From Phenylobacterium sp. (lineage in GTDB: Bacteria; Pseudomonadota; Alphaproteobacteria; Caulobacterales; Caulobacteraceae): a stretch of 64,000 nt of DNA. Location: positions 62,001-126,000 of the forward strand of contig NZ_JAUXXE010000053.1 of NCBI RefSeq assembly GCF_030681155.1. Reading direction: 5' to 3'. Below, in pieces: positions 49,248 through 58,300 of this stretch. The notes beneath the pieces are model-generated. The model saw nothing but the letters and a program-made list of their open reading frames with translations. It did no database searches and was not told the origin of the DNA. The position numbers were made by a program, and so were the translations under genes. Position 1 is the stretch's first letter; each line of letters opens with the position of its first letter.

Positions 49248-50798
49248 GGCCTTGCCAAGTGGAATTGGCGACCAAATCACAGTAGAATCAATGAGCTACG
49301 AAACTGCCGTGAGGGTTCTCGTGAGCTTCTTGGAAGGAACAGATCGGACACAGGTAAGCCTGCTGCCTCCCTGCATCGATGACTATGTCGCTCCCGAATC
49401 CCTGGTGCGAGTTGTCGACGCGTTCGTTGGTAGTCTCGACCTCGCAGAACTCGGCTTTGCTCGCACCGTCGCGGCGGCGACCGGCCGGCCCGGCTACCAT
49501 CCCGGGGACATGCTTCGGCTGTATGTCTGGGGCTATCTCAACCAGGTTCGCTCTTCCAGGCACCTCGAGCGGGCCTGCATCCGCGACCTTGAAGCGCTGT
49601 GGCTCATGAAGCAGCTCGCGCCGGACTATCGCACCATCGCCGCCTTCCGGCACGACAACCCCGAGGCCATCGTTGCGGCGAGCGCGGCATTCATCCAGTT
49701 CTGCCTCGACGGCGGGCTCATCACCGGCCGGATGGTGGCGCTGGACGGGACGAAGATGCGGGCCGTCGCCAGCCCGAAGAACATCGCCGGCGCCGAGCGG
49801 CTGGCTCGCGACGTCGCACATACCGAGAAGGAGATCGCCTACTACTTGGACCGGCTCGACGCCATGGACGAAGCCGTGACCCAGGGCTTCGACGACCAAC
49901 CGGTTCACCGGCAGGCCTTCACTGACGCGATCGCCGCGTTGAGCCGGCGGAAGGATCGGCTGGCGCGCCGGCAAGAAATCTTGGTGGAACGCGCCGAAAA
50001 GGTGCTGGTCTTCGGCGAGCCCGACGCGAGGCCGATGGGCTACGCCCACTCACCCAAGATGCCCTGCTACAACATGCAAAGCGTCGTGGACGTAGATAGC
50101 GGTCTGATCGTCCACCACGACGTCGCCAACGAAGCGAACGACAGCCAACTCCTGCACCCAATGTCGCTGGCGACGATGGAAGTGCTGCAGGTCGACCGCC
50201 TGACTGTTCTGGCGGACGGCGGCTACTCGAACGCCCAGGCGATAGCGGCGTGCGAGCACGATCGAATCGAGGTCGCGGCGCCGATCAAGCGCGGCGCGAT
50301 GAACACCGACTTCTTTCGGCCGACCCAGTTCGCATTTGATGAGGCGTCAGACACCATCCGCTGCCCGGCGGGTCAGACGATGAAGCCCTCCGGCAAACAC
50401 ACCCGCAATCGCGCCATCCGATATCGAACGACCGCCTGCAGGGACTGCCGCCTGAAGCCGAGATGCACAGCGGGCGCCCAACGGACGATCCATCGCCTGT
50501 TCGACCAGGCGGCGCTCGATCGCATGGAGGCGAGGATCTACGCCAATCCAAGCCTGATGGTGACGCGCCGATGCACGGTTGAGCACCCGTTCGGCACGAT
50601 CAAGCGAATGTCGGGAGGTGGTCGGTTCCTTACCCGCGGCCTCAGAGCAGTAAAGGCAGAGGCAGCGCTCTCCATCCTGGCCTTCAACATCATCCACGCG
50701 GTGAATGTCTTCGGTCCGGCGCGCCTGACACCGTCGGCCTAAACGGCCGGCTCGATGCGGCGTCCACGCCAGGGCGGCCGGCGAGTTTTGGCACAGCC
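49248..50798 (+). mobile_element. IS1182-family element (about 1.55 kb, ends approximate)
   Basis: A single complete transposase gene lies between weak terminal similarity: GGCCTTGCCAA at 49248-49258 and TTGGCACAGCC (its near complement) at 50788-50798. I did not find a target duplication, so the ends are tentative. The element separates the mer-like operon from the second backbone module. Confidence 0.55.
49291..50742 (+). CDS. IS1182-family transposase
   Basis: About 483 residues from ATG 49291 (or 496 from 49252). N-terminal DUF772-like part: SFLEGTDRTQVSLLPPCIDDYVAPESLVRVVDAFVGSLDLAELGF. DDE core: ITGRMVALDGTKMRAVAS, VLADGGYSNAQ and a C-terminal EHPFGTIKRMSGGGRFLTRGL. A small CxxC zinc-like stretch (CRDCRLKPRC) is normal for the group. 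Appears intact. Confidence 0.95.
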   Translation: MSYETAVRVLVSFLEGTDRTQVSLLPPCIDDYVAPESLVRVVDAFVGSLDLAELGFARTVAAATGRPGYHPGDMLRLYVWGYLNQVRSSRHLERACIRDLEALWLMKQLAPDYRTIAAFRHDNPEAIVAASAAFIQFCLDGGLITGRMVALDGTKMRAVASPKNIAGAERLARDVAHTEKEIAYYLDRLDAMDEAVTQGFDDQPVHRQAFTDAIAALSRRKDRLARRQEILVERAEKVLVFGEPDARPMGYAHSPKMPCYNMQSVVDVDSGLIVHHDVANEANDSQLLHPMSLATMEVLQVDRLTVLADGGYSNAQAIAACEHDRIEVAAPIKRGAMNTDFFRPTQFAFDEASDTIRCPAGQTMKPSGKHTRNRAIRYRTTACRDCRLKPRCTAGAQRTIHRLFDQAALDRMEARIYANPSLMVTRRCTVEHPFGTIKRMSGGGRFLTRGLRAVKAEAALSILAFNIIHAVNVFGPARLTPSA

Positions 50799-50843
50799 TG
50801 CCCCGCAACGCCCCCTTAGAGGGAGAGTGCGGACCGGATTGCC

Positions 50844-50898
50844 GTGACGGGTTGATGGTCGAGAGAGAGGCTCCCGGCGCCCGTCGCGGAGATCCGCG
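50844..50898 (+). promoter_or_regulatory. Conserved GAGAGAGAG leader, copy A (upstream of ardC)
   Basis: GTGACGGGTTG, then GTCGAGAGAGAGGCT, then CCCGTCGCGGAG, ending just before the ATG. GACGGG (50846-50851) pairs with CCCGTC (50880-50885), placing the GAGAGAGAG run in the loop. The arrangement is shared with 52335-52392 and, less closely, with 55229-55307. It may be an RNA leader or a regulator site. Confidence 0.7.
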
Positions 50899-51861
50899 AT
50901 GTCCAGACATGACCGCAGCGCTCGTTCCGGCTCCGACCGGGCGAACCTCTATGACGAAATCACTGGCAAGATCATCGCCGAGCTGGAGGCCGGCCGTGTG
51001 CCCTGGGTCCAGCCTTGGGGCACTGCGGCGGCGAAGGCGCCGCTCGCGATGCCGAGGAACGCGGCTACTGGCCGAGGCTATTCCGGCATCAATGTGCTGA
51101 TCCTCTGGGGCGCCGTGATCGAGCACGGCTTCCCCGGCCAGAGCTGGCTCACCTTCAGGCAGGCCCTCAGCCTTGGCGGTGACGTCCGCAAAGGCGAGCG
51201 CGGCACCACGGTCGTCTATGCCGACCGCTTCATTCCCGACGAGGAGAAGAAGCGCGCCCGCGAAACTGGTGAGGAAGCCCAGACCATCCCCTTCCTGAAG
51301 CGCTTCACGGTGTTCAACGCCGCGCAGTGTGACAGGCTGCCCGAAGAGGTCGCCGTCATCGCGCCGCCCCCGCCGCCTGGTCTGATCGAACCAAGGGTCG
51401 AAGCGCTGATCGAGGCCACCGGCATCGACTTCCGGATCGGCGGCAACCGGGCCTTCTACATGCCGGCTCTTGACTATGTGCAGGTGCCGCCGCCGCAGGC
51501 CTATTTCGAGCCGATCAACTGGCACCGAACCGCCCTGCACGAGCTGGGGCACGCCAGCGGGGCGCCGCACCGGCTGAACCGCGATCTCTCGGGCTCCTTC
51601 GGCACGAAGAAATATGCCTTCGAGGAATTGGTTGCCGAGATGAACGCCGCCTTCTGCTGCGCCTCGCTCGGCATCGTGCCGACGGTGCGCCACGCGGATT
51701 ACATCGCCGCCTGGCTGGAGGTGCTCCGCGACGACAATCGCGCCGTCGTGCGCGCTGCCTCTCAAGCAAGCAAAGCAGCCGACTACATTCTCGGCTTTCT
51801 GCCCGAGGACGAACGGCTCGTGCCGGCAGCCGCCGACATCGACGAGCGGGAGGCGGCCTGA
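50899..51861 (+). CDS. ArdC-like antirestriction protein (intact)
   Basis: A 320-residue protein: an ssDNA-binding N-domain (NLYDEITGKIIAELEAGRVPWVQPW, GYSGINVLILW, SWLTFRQALSLGGDVRKGERG) and a zincin metallopeptidase C-domain with His214-Glu215-Leu-Gly-His218 (LHELGHASG) and FEELVAEMNAAFCC. ArdC proteins protect incoming single-stranded DNA from host restriction during conjugation. This is the intact counterpart of the split gene at 19674/21691. It overlaps the next gene by one base. Confidence 0.94.
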   Translation: MSRHDRSARSGSDRANLYDEITGKIIAELEAGRVPWVQPWGTAAAKAPLAMPRNAATGRGYSGINVLILWGAVIEHGFPGQSWLTFRQALSLGGDVRKGERGTTVVYADRFIPDEEKKRARETGEEAQTIPFLKRFTVFNAAQCDRLPEEVAVIAPPPPPGLIEPRVEALIEATGIDFRIGGNRAFYMPALDYVQVPPPQAYFEPINWHRTALHELGHASGAPHRLNRDLSGSFGTKKYAFEELVAEMNAAFCCASLGIVPTVRHADYIAAWLEVLRDDNRAVVRAASQASKAADYILGFLPEDERLVPAAADIDEREAA

Positions 51862-52310
51862 TGACAACGCGCGCCCATGGCGAGCATCTGCTCAAGAACG
51901 CCGCCGGGTTTCTGGCCGGCGCCCAGCACCTATCCCGGGATGACCGCCACGCCCGTGAAATCCTGTTTCACCACATCGCCTGTGCGATCGAACTGTCGCT
52001 CAAATCCTTCCTGCAATTCCGAGGTTGGAGCGACGAACGGTGCCGGCTCGAAATCCGGCACGATCTGACCAAGGCGTTGGATGCCGCTGAAGGGCTCGGC
52101 TTTCATCCGAGCTACCCAGCCCTGCATCCGCTCCTCACAATCCTCTCGCCCTACTATTGCCGCCATCGCATTCGCGATCTCGCGGCGCACGAGCCCGCGC
52201 TCTTGTCGCCGCAACAGGCGCTCAAGGCGGCAGAGGAACTCTTGAGCGACGTCCGCGGCGCTTGTTCCAAGGGTTCCGGGCTCGGCGGGCCTTCGTCACG
52301 GAGCCCCTGA
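51861..52310 (+). CDS. HEPN-like small protein between ardC and parB
   Basis: A 149-residue helical protein. HAREILFHHIACAIELSLKSFLQFRG resembles the first HEPN helices, and RIRDLAAHEPALL offers an Rx4H motif (R-D-L-A-A-H). The gene starts on the ardC stop (overlap), so it is co-translated with the antirestriction gene. Function unknown; RNase or toxin activity is possible but not shown. Confidence 0.6.
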   Translation: MTTRAHGEHLLKNAAGFLAGAQHLSRDDRHAREILFHHIACAIELSLKSFLQFRGWSDERCRLEIRHDLTKALDAAEGLGFHPSYPALHPLLTILSPYYCRHRIRDLAAHEPALLSPQQALKAAEELLSDVRGACSKGSGLGGPSSRSP

Positions 52311-52334
52311 GAGGAAGAGGGTCGAGGGATTTTC

Positions 52335-52392
52335 GTGACGGGTTGGAGGCCGAGAGAGAGGCTTTCGGCCGCCCGTCGCGGAGTAAATCCCG
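52335..52392 (+). promoter_or_regulatory. Conserved GAGAGAGAG leader, copy B (upstream of parB)
   Basis: Nearly identical to copy A. GACGGG (52337-52342) pairs with CCCGTC (52372-52377), and a nested GGCCGA/TCGGCC stem (52348-52353 with 52365-52370) encloses GAGAGAGGCTT. Base changes between A and B fall mostly in the spacer and inner arms. It sits directly before the parB-like start. Confidence 0.75.
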
Positions 52393-54528
52393 ATGGCTAC
52401 TGCCGTTCAGAAGATCACCCTGTCGTCCTCGCGCGACATTCCCTTCAACAAGCTGGTGCTGAGCCAGTCGAACGTCCGGCGCGTGAAGGCTGGCGTCTCG
52501 ATCGATGACCTTGCGGCCTCGATCGCCCGGCGCGGCCTCATCCAGAGCCTCAACGTCCGCCCCGTCCTCGACGCCGAGGACCAGGAAACCGGCATGTTCG
52601 AAGTCCCAGCCGGCGGCCGCCGCTATCGGGCGCTGGAGCTTCTGGTGAAACAGAAGCGCCTGGGCAAGACGGCCACGGTGCCCTGCGTGGTACGCGATCC
52701 CTCGACCGCCATCCTCGCCGAGGAGGATTCGCTCGCCGAGAATATCGAGCGCGCGCCGCTCCATCCCCTCGACCAGTTCCGTGCGTTTCAGGACATGCGC
52801 CTGAAGGGCCAGTCCGAGGAGGACATCGCGGCGGCCTTCTTCATCCCCGTCAACGTCGTGAAACAGCGCCTGCGCCTAGCTGCGGTCGCGGAGTCGCTCC
52901 TCGATGTCTATGCCGAGGACGGCATGACGCTGGAACAGCTCATGGCCTTCACCGTCTCGGCCGACGAGGCGCGGCAGGTGCAGGTCTGGGAGTCGATCCG
53001 CAACTCCTGGTCCAAGGAGCCCTATCAGATCCGCCGGATGCTGACCGAAAGCACCGTGCGGGCGTCCGACAAGCGGGCGATCTTCGTCGGGCTCGACGCC
53101 TATGAGGCCGCCGGCGGCGGCATCATGCGCGATCTTTTCCAGGCCGACGACGGCGGATGGCTGCAGGACCCGGCGTTGCTCGATCGCCTGGTTTCCGAGA
53201 AGCTGAAGAACATCGCCGACGATGTCGCGGGCGAAGGCTGGAAATGGATCGAGGTCGATGTCAGCCATCCCTACGATGTCGCGCGCGGACTGCGCGAGAT
53301 CACCGGCACGCCGGTTGATCTAACCGACGACGAGCGCGCGACGATCGAGGCCCTCAACGCCGAATACGCCAAGCTGGAGGCGGAATATGAAGGGGCTGAC
53401 GAACTGCCCGATGATGTGGACGAGCGGCTTGGCGAAATCGAGACGGCGCTGAACGCCTTCAACCAACGGCCCACCATCTATGATCCGGCCGACATCGCCC
53501 GCGCCGGCATCTTCATCAGCATCGACGCCGATGGCTCGCTCTCGATCGATCGCGGCTATGTGCGTCCGGAGGACGAAGCGCCCGTGACCATCGAAACCGA
53601 TGGCGGTGACGCCGACCAGGGTGCCGAGAGCTCCGATCCGGTGGCGCCGTCGGTGCAGCGAGCCGTCATCACCATCGGCGGCCAGTCGGCCGAGACCGAG
53701 GATGACGAGGAGGAGACGATCAAGCCCTTGCCCGAACGGCTCGTGATGGAGCTGACCGCGCATCGCACGCTGGCACTGCGCGACGCATTGGCGAACAATC
53801 CGCATGTCGCGCTGACGGCACTGCTGCACAAGCTCGTCACCGACACCTTCCAGCGCAGCTCGACCACTGGCGGATGCCTGGAAGCCAGCGTCCAGCACGT
53901 CTTCTTCCCGGTGCAGACCGCCGACCTGAAGGACAGCGCGTCCGCCAAGGCTGTCAGCGAGCGGCAGGAGGCGTGGAAGACCGACGTCCCCCAGGAGGAT
54001 CAGGCGCTGTGGGATTGGCTCGACGGACTGGACGACGCCAGCCGTCTGGCGCTGCTCGCCCACTGCGTCAGTTACGGCGTCAATGCGCTGTTCGAGAAGG
54101 CCGACCGCTATGGCGGCCCCGGCGTCTCGCAGCACAGCCTCGAACGCCGCCTCGGTCAGGCTGATCGGCTGGCCCGCGCAGTCCGGCTCGACATGGTTGA
54201 AGTCGGCTGGACGCCTACCGTCGATAACTATCTCGGCCGCGTGACCAAACCGCGCATCCTCGAAGCCGTGCGCGAAGGGGTTGGCGAGCGGGCCGCGCAG
54301 CTCATCGACCATCTGAAGAAGGGCGACATGGCCAAGGAAGCGGAACGGTTGCTGGCCGACAGCGGCTGGCTGCCCGACCCGCTGCGCCTCGCCGAGATCG
54401 AACCGGCCACCGGGCCGGCGGCCGAGGCCGATGGGGAGACCGAGGCGCTGCCGGATTTCCTCGCGGGCGATGACGAGGCCTCGGCAGACAGCGAGGACGA
54501 ACCGGCTCACCTGGTCGCAGCCGAATGA
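52393..54528 (+). CDS. ParB-family partition-like protein (second copy)
   Basis: A 711-residue relative of the protein at 23527. N-domain: DIPFNKLVLSQSNVRRVKAG, PAGGRRYRALELLV, LAENIERAPLHPLDQFRAF; HTH: IAAAFFIPVNVVKQRLRLAAVAESLLDVYAEDGMTLEQLMAF. The shared stretch GLDAYEAAGGGIMRDLFQADDGGWLQDP matches VEAYLEAGGALTRDLFTEDRGGWLDD of the first copy. An acidic linker lies around residues 400-450. Probably an element-stability or regulatory protein. A clear terminator follows. Confidence 0.92.
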   Translation: MATAVQKITLSSSRDIPFNKLVLSQSNVRRVKAGVSIDDLAASIARRGLIQSLNVRPVLDAEDQETGMFEVPAGGRRYRALELLVKQKRLGKTATVPCVVRDPSTAILAEEDSLAENIERAPLHPLDQFRAFQDMRLKGQSEEDIAAAFFIPVNVVKQRLRLAAVAESLLDVYAEDGMTLEQLMAFTVSADEARQVQVWESIRNSWSKEPYQIRRMLTESTVRASDKRAIFVGLDAYEAAGGGIMRDLFQADDGGWLQDPALLDRLVSEKLKNIADDVAGEGWKWIEVDVSHPYDVARGLREITGTPVDLTDDERATIEALNAEYAKLEAEYEGADELPDDVDERLGEIETALNAFNQRPTIYDPADIARAGIFISIDADGSLSIDRGYVRPEDEAPVTIETDGGDADQGAESSDPVAPSVQRAVITIGGQSAETEDDEEETIKPLPERLVMELTAHRTLALRDALANNPHVALTALLHKLVTDTFQRSSTTGGCLEASVQHVFFPVQTADLKDSASAKAVSERQEAWKTDVPQEDQALWDWLDGLDDASRLALLAHCVSYGVNALFEKADRYGGPGVSQHSLERRLGQADRLARAVRLDMVEVGWTPTVDNYLGRVTKPRILEAVREGVGERAAQLIDHLKKGDMAKEAERLLADSGWLPDPLRLAEIEPATGPAAEADGETEALPDFLAGDDEASADSEDEPAHLVAAE

Positions 54529-54575
54529 TCCACACCGTCCGGCGGTGATCGCCGGCTCGCAAACGCCGATAAGCT

Positions 54576-54620
54576 AAAGCCCGGCCCCCTGCGCCACAGG
54601 GATCAGCCGGGCTTTTTCTT
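54576..54620 (+). terminator. Rho-independent terminator after parB
   Basis: AAAGCCCGGC (54576-54585) pairs with GCCGGGCTTT (54606-54615), followed by TTCTTTG. It ends the ardC-HEPN-parB transcript and may serve the convergent small gene as well. Confidence 0.85.
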
Positions 54621-54670
54621 TGTTGGCGATTGGCGCTGACGCCCCACCGACCAGCGGGCACGCCGTCCTT

Positions 54671-55027
54671 CTACCAGACAGCCACCTCCCACTGGCCGTT
54701 GACGCGCGCGAATCCGATCGGGCGGTTCTGGGACGCAGCATTGGGCCGCGTTGGGTCCATTGTAAGCTGCGTCATGCACGTGACGCCGGGGCCGACACCG
54801 CCCGGAGAGCAATCGCCAAGCTTCAACGTCGCGTTGGCCAGCGACGTGCCCGTGAAGAGCTTGTGACGCCGGACGGCGTCCGTCGCTTCCTCCTCGGTCG
54901 GCTGTGCGACGCCCGCGACCGCAGCGGCCGAGGTCGTGGGAATGAGGATCGGTCGCAAGCCGAACCCAGCACCAAATCCCACCGCCAAGGCGACCACGGC
55001 GACAATACCGACTGCGCTTGCTTTCAT
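54671..55027 (-). CDS. Hypothetical membrane-anchored or secreted protein, 118 residues
   Basis: ATG 55027 has GAGGAGG upstream. An N-terminal hydrophobic segment (GIVAVVALAVGFGAGFGLRPIL) is followed by a small extracytoplasmic domain with one Cys pair (GDCSPGGVGPGVTCMTQ) that could form a disulfide, and a C-terminal RVNGQWEVAVW. It is the only minus-strand gene in this stretch. Family unknown; similar short proteins occur on alphaproteobacterial elements. Confidence 0.7.
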   Translation of the reverse strand: MKASAVGIVAVVALAVGFGAGFGLRPILIPTTSAAAVAGVAQPTEEEATDAVRRHKLFTGTSLANATLKLGDCSPGGVGPGVTCMTQLTMDPTRPNAASQNRPIGFARVNGQWEVAVW

Positions 55028-55228
55028 CCTTTGCCTCCTCGACCGCGTTGCCCCGAAGACGCGGCAGCCTCGGAGGCCGAAGGGGATACGCGCCTTGAGA
55101 TTGTCGACGGAGTGTAGTCACCACGCCCGCCGATCGAAACCCCACCCGCATCTTGGTCGCGTCGTAACGAGCGGTTTGTGCGGCGGCGCTGCGCGTCAAG
55201 CCTTTGGAATCAGAGGGAGAGGACAGCC

Positions 55229-55307
55229 GGGACGGGTTTGAGCCGGTGCGGTCGAGAGAGAGAGCGCCGGGCGGCTCGGACTTTCCCGCTCTCCTGAAGG
55301 ACCCTCC
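55229..55307 (+). promoter_or_regulatory. Conserved GAGAGAGAG leader, copy C (upstream of the methylase/helicase gene)
   Basis: GGGACGGGTTTGAGCCGG then GGTCGAGAGAGAGAG. GAGCCG (55240-55245) pairs with CGGCTC (55272-55277), again placing the GAGAGAGAGAG run in a loop. The distance to the ATG (55308) is longer than in copies A and B and the 3' part diverges. Confidence 0.6.
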
Positions 55308-58300
55308 ATGACTCATCTTCCCGCATCAGGGGCCGCCCTGGCTTTAGCCCTTCCGCTCGTCCCCGCCGCCGACCCATCGCCGCGTATCGCCGAGGCGGCG
55401 CATCTCCTTCTGCCTCATCTCGCTCGCGGCACGCGGATCGACGCCGCCACACTGCGCGGCGCGATGGAGGCCGCCTTCGGCGCCTCCGACACATCCGGCG
55501 CCTGGGACTGGAAAACCGCTTATGACGCGTGCGAAGCGGCGACGGTCCTGTTCCTGCGCAAATTCGGCCCGGCAATCCGCGCCAAGGCCACATCGCCGGC
55601 CGCCATGCTGCCGATGCTGGCGAAGATCGCCGCACTTCTGCCGACCCACACCCGCCGCTCGGCGGAGAGCGAAGCCCTTCAGCAGTTCTCCACCCCCATT
55701 CCGCTGGGTCTGGCGGCCGCTACCGCCGCGGGGATCACCGCGACCGATCGCGTTCTGGAGCCATCCGCTGGCACGGGTCTGCTGGCCGTCCTCGCCGAAC
55801 TGGCCGGCGGATCGCTCATGCTGAACGAACTCGCCGCTTCCCGCGCTGGACTCCTCGACTGCCTCTTCCCCTCGGCATCGGTCACCCGGTTCGACGCGGC
55901 GCAGATCCATGATCATCTCGACGCCGGCCTCGTGCCGAGCGTGGTGCTGATGAACCCGCCGTTCTCGGCGATGGCAAGCGTCTCCGGCCGGATGGCCGAC
56001 GCCACGTACCGCCACATCGCCTCCGCGCTCGGGCGTCTTTGCGACGGTGGCCGACTGGTCGCGATCACGGGCGCCGGCTTCGCGCCCGACGCGCCGGCTT
56101 GGGCAGCAGCCTTCGTTCGGCTTCAGGAGCATGGCCGCGTCGTGTTCTCGGCCACCGTCGATGGCTCGGTCTACGCCAAGCATGGCACGACGATCGATAC
56201 GCGGCTGACTGTGATCGACAAGCGGCCGGCCGACGATCCCACAGTCGTCACCACCTCGGCCGGCAACGCCCCGGACGCCGCCACGCTGCTCGGCTGGGTG
56301 ATCCGCGACATCCCAGCACGGCTGCCGATCGCCGCATCCACGGCGGCCCAAACAGCGCCGCGTCCCGCAGTTCCCCGCACCGCGCGCGGCTACCTCGCCC
56401 GACCAAGTTCGTCGGCGCCCGAAGCCACCGTTCTGAGCGAACCAGAAGGCTTCGAACTCACCTATGAGACCGTCGACTGGCAGCCGGCCGAAGGTTCCCG
56501 GCTCACGGATGCGATTTCTGAAGAATACGGATTGAAGTCGATCCGTATTCCCGGCTCTCAGGCCCATCCGACGAAGCTGGTGCAGTCCGCTGCGATGGCC
56601 TCGGTCGCGCCGCCCAAGCCGAGCTACCGGCCACGCTTGCCGGCGCCTCTTCTCGCCGAAGGCCTGCTGTCCGACGCCCAGCTCGAGACGGTGATCTATG
56701 CCGGCGAGGCACACGGCGATTATCTCGCCGGATCGTGGACGGTGGACGAGACCTTCGACGTCGTCTCGGCCGCGCGCGAGGATGCCCCAAACGCGATCCG
56801 CTTCCGGCGTGGCTTCATGCTCGGCGACGGCACTGGCGCCGGCAAGGGCCGTCAGAGCGCCGGCATCATTCTGGACAATTGGATGCAGGGCCGCCGCAAG
56901 GCCGTCTGGATCTCGAAGTCCGACAAATTGATCGAAGACGCGCAGCGCGACTGGTCCGCGCTCGGCATGGAGCGCCTGCTGGTGACGCCGCTCTCGCGCT
57001 TCCGCCAGGGAACGCCGATCCGGCTGCCGGAAGGCGTCCTATTCACCACCTATGCCACGCTACGCTCCGACGAGCGTGGAGAGAAGGTTTCGCGCGTCCG
57101 TCAGATCGTCGAATGGTTGGGCTCCGACTTCGATGGAGTGATCATTTTCGACGAGAGCCACGCCATGCAGAATGCCGCCGGTGGCAAGGGTGAACGCGGT
57201 GACCAGGCCGCATCGCAGCAAGGACGCGCCGGGCTGCGCCTTCAGCATGCGCTGCCGGACGCACGCGTGGTCTACGTTTCCGCCACCGGCGCGACCACGG
57301 TCCACAATCTGGCCTATGCGCAGCGCCTCGGCCTCTGGGGCGGCAAGGACTTTCCGTTCTCGACCAGGTCCGAGTTCGTGGAGGCGATCGAGGCCGGCGG
57401 CGTGGCGGCCATGGAAGTGCTCGCGCGCGACCTGCGAGCGCTCGGGCTCTACACGGCCCGCTCGCTCTCCTACGACGGCGTCGAATACGAGTTGGTCGAG
57501 CACCAGCTCACGCCCGAGCAGACGCGCATCTATGACGCCTATGCCGGAGCGTTCTCCATCATCCACAACAACTTGTCGGCGGCGATGGAGGCCGCCAACA
57601 TCACGGGCGACCAGGGCACGCTCAATGCGCAGGCCAAATCCGCCGCCCGATCGGCCTTTGAATCCGCCAAGCAGCGTTTCTTCGGTCATCTCCTGACCAG
57701 CATGAAGACGCCGACTCTGATCCGCTCCATCGAGCGCGATCTGGCGGAGGGCCATGCCGCCGTCATCCAGATCGTTTCGACGGGCGAAGCGCTGATGGAA
57801 CGCCGCCTGGCTGATATTCCGACCGACGAGTGGAACGACGTCCGTGTCGACATCACCCCGCGGGAATATGTGCTCGACTATCTCGCCCATTCCTTCCCGG
57901 TGCAGCTCTACGAGCCGTTCACGGATTCCGAAGGCAACCTGTCGTCGCGCCCGGTCTATCGCGACGGCCAGCCCGTCGAGAGCCGCGAAGCCGTCGCTCG
58001 CCGCGACCGCTTGGTTGAGCATCTTGCATCGCTGGCGCCGGTTCCGGGCGCACTCGACCAGATCGTCCAGCGCTTCGGCACGGACATCGTCGCCGAAGTC
58101 ACCGGCCGTTCGCGTCGTATTGTGCGCAAGGGCGATCGCCTTGCCGTCGAAAGCCGCGCCGGATCGGCCAATCTCGCCGAGACCGCCGCCTTCATGGACG
58201 ACGTGAAGCGCATCCTCGTCTTCTCCGACGCTGGCGGGACCGGCCGCAGTTACCACGCCGAGTTGTCCGCCCGAAATCGCCGGCTGCGCGTCCACTATCT

